From the NCBI GenBank assembly GCA_035299065.1, contig DATGXI010000070.1, positions 1-44,904 on the forward strand: a DNA stretch of 44,904 bases, in the 5' to 3' direction. The notes under the pieces were generated by a model. The model worked only from the letters and a program-made list of their open reading frames with translations. It was not told the DNA's origin and made no database searches. The stretch is from DASPJQ01 sp035299065 (lineage in GTDB: Bacteria; Bacteroidota; Bacteroidia; Flavobacteriales_D; UBA2798). Shown piece after piece: positions 41,763-44,904 of the stretch. How positions within the stretch are numbered: the first letter of the stretch is position 1; each line of letters begins with the position of its first letter. A program made the translations under genes and the position numbers.

Positions 41763-42991
41763 TATTGCGGTATTGCGGCCATGTAAACAATTGGAACTTT
41801 AGCTATATCGCCATAGGTTGTTAAAGCGGTGTAAACAACCGTTGAACTTGCTGCATAACACACAGCATTACCGCCTGCATTTGTGGTACCCAGTTCGGCT
41901 TTTATTTTTCCACTTGCAGCATCATAAACTTTAATTTTTGGACCGTTACCACTACCACAGGCGGCAACAGTTGTTCCGTTTGGTGCAAAAGCAACTCCAC
42001 GCACATAGTCATTGTTCCATGCACTTGTCCAAACTGCTTTTTTTGTTGCTGTGTTCCACAAGGTAACCATCTTATCCGTTCCCCCTGAAACAAGTGAATT
42101 TCCGTCTGGCGAAAAAGCAACCGTACTCACGTCAGCTTTGTGTTCAATGCGGTAAGCAAGCTTGCCGGTAGCAGTTTCGTAAACTTCAATTCCTTTTTTG
42201 CTGTTGGCAATGGCAATTGCTAATTTGCTTCCGTCTTTGCTTAAACTAATGCATGAAACTGAATGTGATCCATTGGTTGATTTCAAAAAGTTTAATTTCA
42301 CTTTGTTTGCAGCAATGTCATAAACATCAATGGTTACTTTGGTATAATCTTCTTTGGGTGCACCTGCAATGTACAGGTCATTGGATACAGGTGAAAACCG
42401 CATGTTGTATGCACCGCTGTAACTTGTTATGGTTTTGTCAAGGTCCCAGCCGGTAGTTGATTTTTTATAAATATAAATTTTACCTTCTGAATCGCTAATG
42501 GCAATAAGGTTACAATCCTTGTTTATGCATGCACTGCTTGCAGGGTTGTCGGCAATTTTAATGTCGGCAATCAAGCTAAGGTCGGTGGCATTTAAAATAG
42601 TTAATCGGCCGTAAGCATTTGCGCAAGCCAGCGTTTTTCCATCGCTTCCAAGGTCAATGTCCCAAATGGTTTCAACACCTTTGTAAGAGGTTTCACTTAT
42701 GGTTGCAAAGGCCGAGGAGTTAACTGTTTTGTTTGTTGGTTGCGCGTTGTTCGTGGTTGTGCTGGTTGAATTTCCTGCAGGCTTTAAACGTTCAGTTGTT
42801 ACGGTTTCATACCAGTCTTCCCCATAACCGTCATAACTTATTTTGTAACCACTGTTTTTTACTTCCAGTATTTTTCCGGGGTACCATTTGCCTTTCCATT
42901 CTATGCTCACGGCATCGCCAACCTTGTACGTTTGTGCCAATACAAGTTGGGTAAATAAAATAAGTATTAGTACTGAAGATAAATGTTTCAT
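41762..42991 (-). CDS. Secreted WD40-repeat protein with N-terminal Tudor-like domain
   Basis: A 409-residue protein with signal peptide (MKHLSSVLILILFTQLVLAQ). Residues 21-75 form a Tudor/agenet-like barrel: YKVGDAVSIEWKGKWYPGKI, YKISYDGYGEDWYETVTTER. After a Thr/Asn-rich linker come about six WD40/YVTN-like blades, for example VAFSPDGNSLVSGGTDKMVTLWN and VAFAPNGTTVAACGSGN. The protein ends in KVPIVYMAAIPQ. It probably works as a periplasmic or surface protein-binding propeller. It is the first gene of the run leading to the glycosylasparaginase, though no glycan-active motif is seen. A candidate -7 box lies 17 bases upstream. Confidence 0.88.
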   Translation of the reverse strand: MKHLSSVLILILFTQLVLAQTYKVGDAVSIEWKGKWYPGKILEVKNSGYKISYDGYGEDWYETVTTERLKPAGNSTSTTTNNAQPTNKTVNSSAFATISETSYKGVETIWDIDLGSDGKTLACANAYGRLTILNATDLSLIADIKIADNPASSACINKDCNLIAISDSEGKIYIYKKSTTGWDLDKTITSYSGAYNMRFSPVSNDLYIAGAPKEDYTKVTIDVYDIAANKVKLNFLKSTNGSHSVSCISLSKDGSKLAIAIANSKKGIEVYETATGKLAYRIEHKADVSTVAFSPDGNSLVSGGTDKMVTLWNTATKKAVWTSAWNNDYVRGVAFAPNGTTVAACGSGNGPKIKVYDAASGKIKAELGTTNAGGNAVCYAASSTVVYTALTTYGDIAKVPIVYMAAIPQ

Positions 42992-43008
42992 AAAATAGGT
43001 TTGTCTAT

Positions 43009-43016
43009 CAAATATA
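43009..43016 (-). promoter_or_regulatory. Candidate -7 box (TATATTTG) for the WD40-glycosylasparaginase operon
   Basis: TATATTTG on the minus strand ends 17 bases before ATG 42991. No clear -33 TTG was found at the usual spacing. Confidence 0.45.
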
Positions 43017-43066
43017 CAAGAATTGAACCATGGTTTTCGGAGGAAAAATTGTTTTGTTGTTATTTT

Positions 43067-43185
43067 TTGGCGGCCCCCTTCGGGCCGGGTTATCGCCTAT
43101 AGCCCTCGCAATTTCATTAAATTATAAAAGGCATCCGCTAAGCTCGGGGCTATTTGGCTCTACCCCTGGCCGGGTTTACCGGTAA
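43067..43185. repeat. Intergenic structured repeat, copy 2
   Basis: Lies in the 325-base gene-free gap between the WD40 and GH20 genes. It carries TTGGCGGCCCCCTT (43067-43080), GGGCCGGGTTATCGCC (43082-43097) and GGCTCTACCCCTGGC (43156-43170), the motifs of the element at 10965-11150. The inner stem here is ATAGCCC (43099-43105) with GGGCTAT (43147-43153), different in sequence from copy 1 but at the same place. GGCCC-ccttc-GGGCC forms an extra small hairpin at the 5' side. The rest of the gap holds a short tandem tract of TCTCACATC-like units (about 43279-43305). Confidence 0.85.
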
Positions 43186-43316
43186 AAAACAAGTTGATTC
43201 GTTCAACGTTGTTGTTTGGGTCCAACGCCTGTAATAAGGTTTCTCAAACGGTAAAAAACGTTTCTTCTGAAGTTCCATTGTCTCACATCTCATATCTCAC
43301 ATCTTAATACGCACAT

Positions 43317-44904
43317 CTAATAAATCTCAATCTCATCAAAAAACAACCAGGATGGTTTTCCTGCACCGGGTTTTCCTTCGGGAATATTGCCAGGATTTTT
43401 TGCAATTATTTTTACGTAACGGGCTTTCTTTTTTAATGAAAATTGAAATAAGCCTTTAGTGGGTTTCGTGTCATGCCCAAATTCTCCTCTCACCAATATC
43501 CCGGCAGATTTATACCTGACTCCGTCTTTTGAAACAAACACCTCTAGTGAGTTCGGAGGATAAATCCAATTACTCCTGTCATCATAATAACCAACCTTCA
43601 GTTCCTTTAACTTTTGCTTTTTCTCCAAATCAATTACTATTTCTATATCCTTTCCCTGCCAGGCCAGCCATTCCTTGTTTTGCCTGCGCGGGTTTGCTTT
43701 TACCGCATCAACCAGGGTGAACGAACCGTTGCCTTTGTACTTTTCATCGGGTTCAACATTAAAACTTACTTTTTTTGAAGTGGACTTGCTTATGTATAAA
43801 TTTAATTCAGTTATAACTGACCTGTTTTTAACCTGGTCGTTCTCATTTTTTGCTACAGCATATGCCGCTACATTGGTTGGCGTTGTAACGGTAACTATTT
43901 TTCCCGCTCCCTGCTTATTGAATATTCTGTCTGAAAATTCGTGAACCAGTTCTGGATGTTCATGCGGTATGGCACTCACAAAAATTGCCCTCGTAGTGTC
44001 AAGGGTATTTATTTTCACACGCACACCGTTTGCTGCAGGCTCCAGTGTATAATGTATGTTGTGGTGTGTTTTTGAATAATTTGTTTTAGCAAAAACAGGA
44101 TTATTCAAATGCGTATTTAACCGCTTCACAAACGAATTTAAATTTTTATTTTCCTTGTTTGTCCACAACACTTCCGCCAAAGCACTCATTCTTGGCAAAG
44201 CCATGTACTCCACATCTTTTGGCAATAAAATATATTCGGTCCATACATTGCCCTGAGCTCCCATAATGTATTTCGCTTCTTCCGCATTTAGTTCTGCAGG
44301 AACAGGATCGTATGCATACACTTTTTCAATTGGTGTAAACCCACCAATGGCGTGCGGTTCATACAACGGATTTCCCTGGTAGTGGTCAAAATAACAATGG
44401 CTGCCTGGTGTCATTACTACCTTGTGTTTTTCTTTTGCGGCTGCAATTCCTCCTTCGGTTCCTCTCCAGCTCATAACTGCTGCGTTGGGTGCCAACCCAC
44501 CTTCTAAAATTTCGTCCCAACCAATTACCTGCTTGCCTTTTCCGTTCAAATATTTTTCTATGCGTTGTATAAAATAACTTTGTAATTCATGTTCATCCTT
44601 TAAATTATGTTCCTTCATACGCTTTTGGCACTTTTCACATGCTTTCCAACGTGTTTTCGGGCATTCATCGCCACCAACGTGAATGTATTTGCCCGGAAAC
44701 AATTCACAAACTTCATTCAATACATCCTGTAAAAATTCAATTGTTTTTTCATTGCCGGCACAAAACACATCATCAAACACGCCCCATTCTTTGGCCACTT
44801 CAAAAGGCCCCCCGTTACAGGACAAATCCGGGTACGCGGTTAAAGCCGCCAGTGAATGGCCCGGCATTTCAATTTCAGGCACAATGGTAATATGTCTCTC
44901 GCTG
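43317..44904 (-). CDS. GH20 beta-N-acetylhexosaminidase with F5/8C-like tail, 5' end beyond right edge
   Basis: The frame is open to the right edge (first full codons read SERHITIVPEIEMPGHSLAAL), so the N-terminus is missing and 528 residues remain. GH20 marks are VPEIEMPGHS, HVGGDECPKTRW with the catalytic Asp-Glu pair, QVIGWDEILEGG, MSWRGTEGG and GAQGNVWTEYI. The last 150 residues form an F5/8 type C-like domain ending SWLFFDEIEIY, close in style to the tail of the GH92 protein. The enzyme removes terminal beta-GlcNAc or GalNAc from glycans or chitin fragments. A GTG at 44882 is inside the gene and is not the start. Confidence 0.95.
   Translation of the reverse strand, partial: SERHITIVPEIEMPGHSLAALTAYPDLSCNGGPFEVAKEWGVFDDVFCAGNEKTIEFLQDVLNEVCELFPGKYIHVGGDECPKTRWKACEKCQKRMKEHNLKDEHELQSYFIQRIEKYLNGKGKQVIGWDEILEGGLAPNAAVMSWRGTEGGIAAAKEKHKVVMTPGSHCYFDHYQGNPLYEPHAIGGFTPIEKVYAYDPVPAELNAEEAKYIMGAQGNVWTEYILLPKDVEYMALPRMSALAEVLWTNKENKNLNSFVKRLNTHLNNPVFAKTNYSKTHHNIHYTLEPAANGVRVKINTLDTTRAIFVSAIPHEHPELVHEFSDRIFNKQGAGKIVTVTTPTNVAAYAVAKNENDQVKNRSVITELNLYISKSTSKKVSFNVEPDEKYKGNGSFTLVDAVKANPRRQNKEWLAWQGKDIEIVIDLEKKQKLKELKVGYYDDRSNWIYPPNSLEVFVSKDGVRYKSAGILVRGEFGHDTKPTKGLFQFSLKKKARYVKIIAKNPGNIPEGKPGAGKPSWLFFDEIEIY

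Noticed and set aside
25531..44904. Classic polysaccharide utilisation locus
   Set aside because: No SusC/SusD pair and no hybrid two-component or SusR regulator; the only TonB receptor is of the YfiR-associated type.

Overview
The window looks like chromosomal DNA of a free-living Bacteroidota bacterium. The order cannot be fixed from sequence alone. The signs are a type-B T9SS (gliding-motility-associated) sorting domain, PKD-rich secreted proteins, a TonB-dependent receptor, a HisKA_2/TPR sensor kinase, an archaeal/eukaryotic-type ProS, short AT-rich intergenic gaps, and several matches to the Bacteroidota -7 promoter box TAnnTTTG. There is no rRNA, CRISPR array, phage or insertion sequence. 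One tRNA (Glu, TTC) is present.

Left part (1-6.2 kb): a very large secreted PKD/Ig-like protein runs on the minus strand off the left edge, with at least 1829 residues visible. It contains a 223-residue, three-domain module present twice in tandem. Upstream of it lies a short protein of unknown function.

Housekeeping-like part (6.3-24 kb): a plus-strand run holds a DUF4836-like lipoprotein, a YbgC-type thioesterase and an exported MsrA, followed by TerC with a TerB-like membrane protein, then YebC. Minus-strand genes follow: a secreted Tudor/agenet-like protein, a LuxR-type response regulator overlapping its TPR histidine kinase, an ABC-F ATPase, ribosomal protein S20, tRNA-Glu, a conserved unknown and ProS. 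A Tyr/Asn/Gly-rich low-complexity lipoprotein and a FadL-like outer-membrane protein lie on the plus strand.

Glycan and signalling part (24-44.9 kb): two tandem small Cys-containing secreted paralogues, a membrane-anchored unknown, and a GH92 alpha-mannosidase with an F5/8C-like C-terminus. Next comes a divergent signalling module: a HAMP-SpoIIE phosphatase facing a TonB receptor-YfiR pair. Then come a PQQ-like membrane protein, a T9SS cargo protein, and a GH2 beta-mannosidase-CutC pair. Upstream are a glycosylasparaginase, a DUF6498-like membrane protein and a WD40 protein with a Tudor-like domain. The 5'-truncated GH20 beta-hexosaminidase runs off the right edge. GH92, GH2, GH20 and glycosylasparaginase together cover most of the exo-steps needed to strip a high-mannose N-glycan down to asparagine.

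The main non-gene signal is a pair of intergenic elements (10965-11150 and 43067-43185). They share conserved outer motifs, but their inner stems have different sequences that each still pair.
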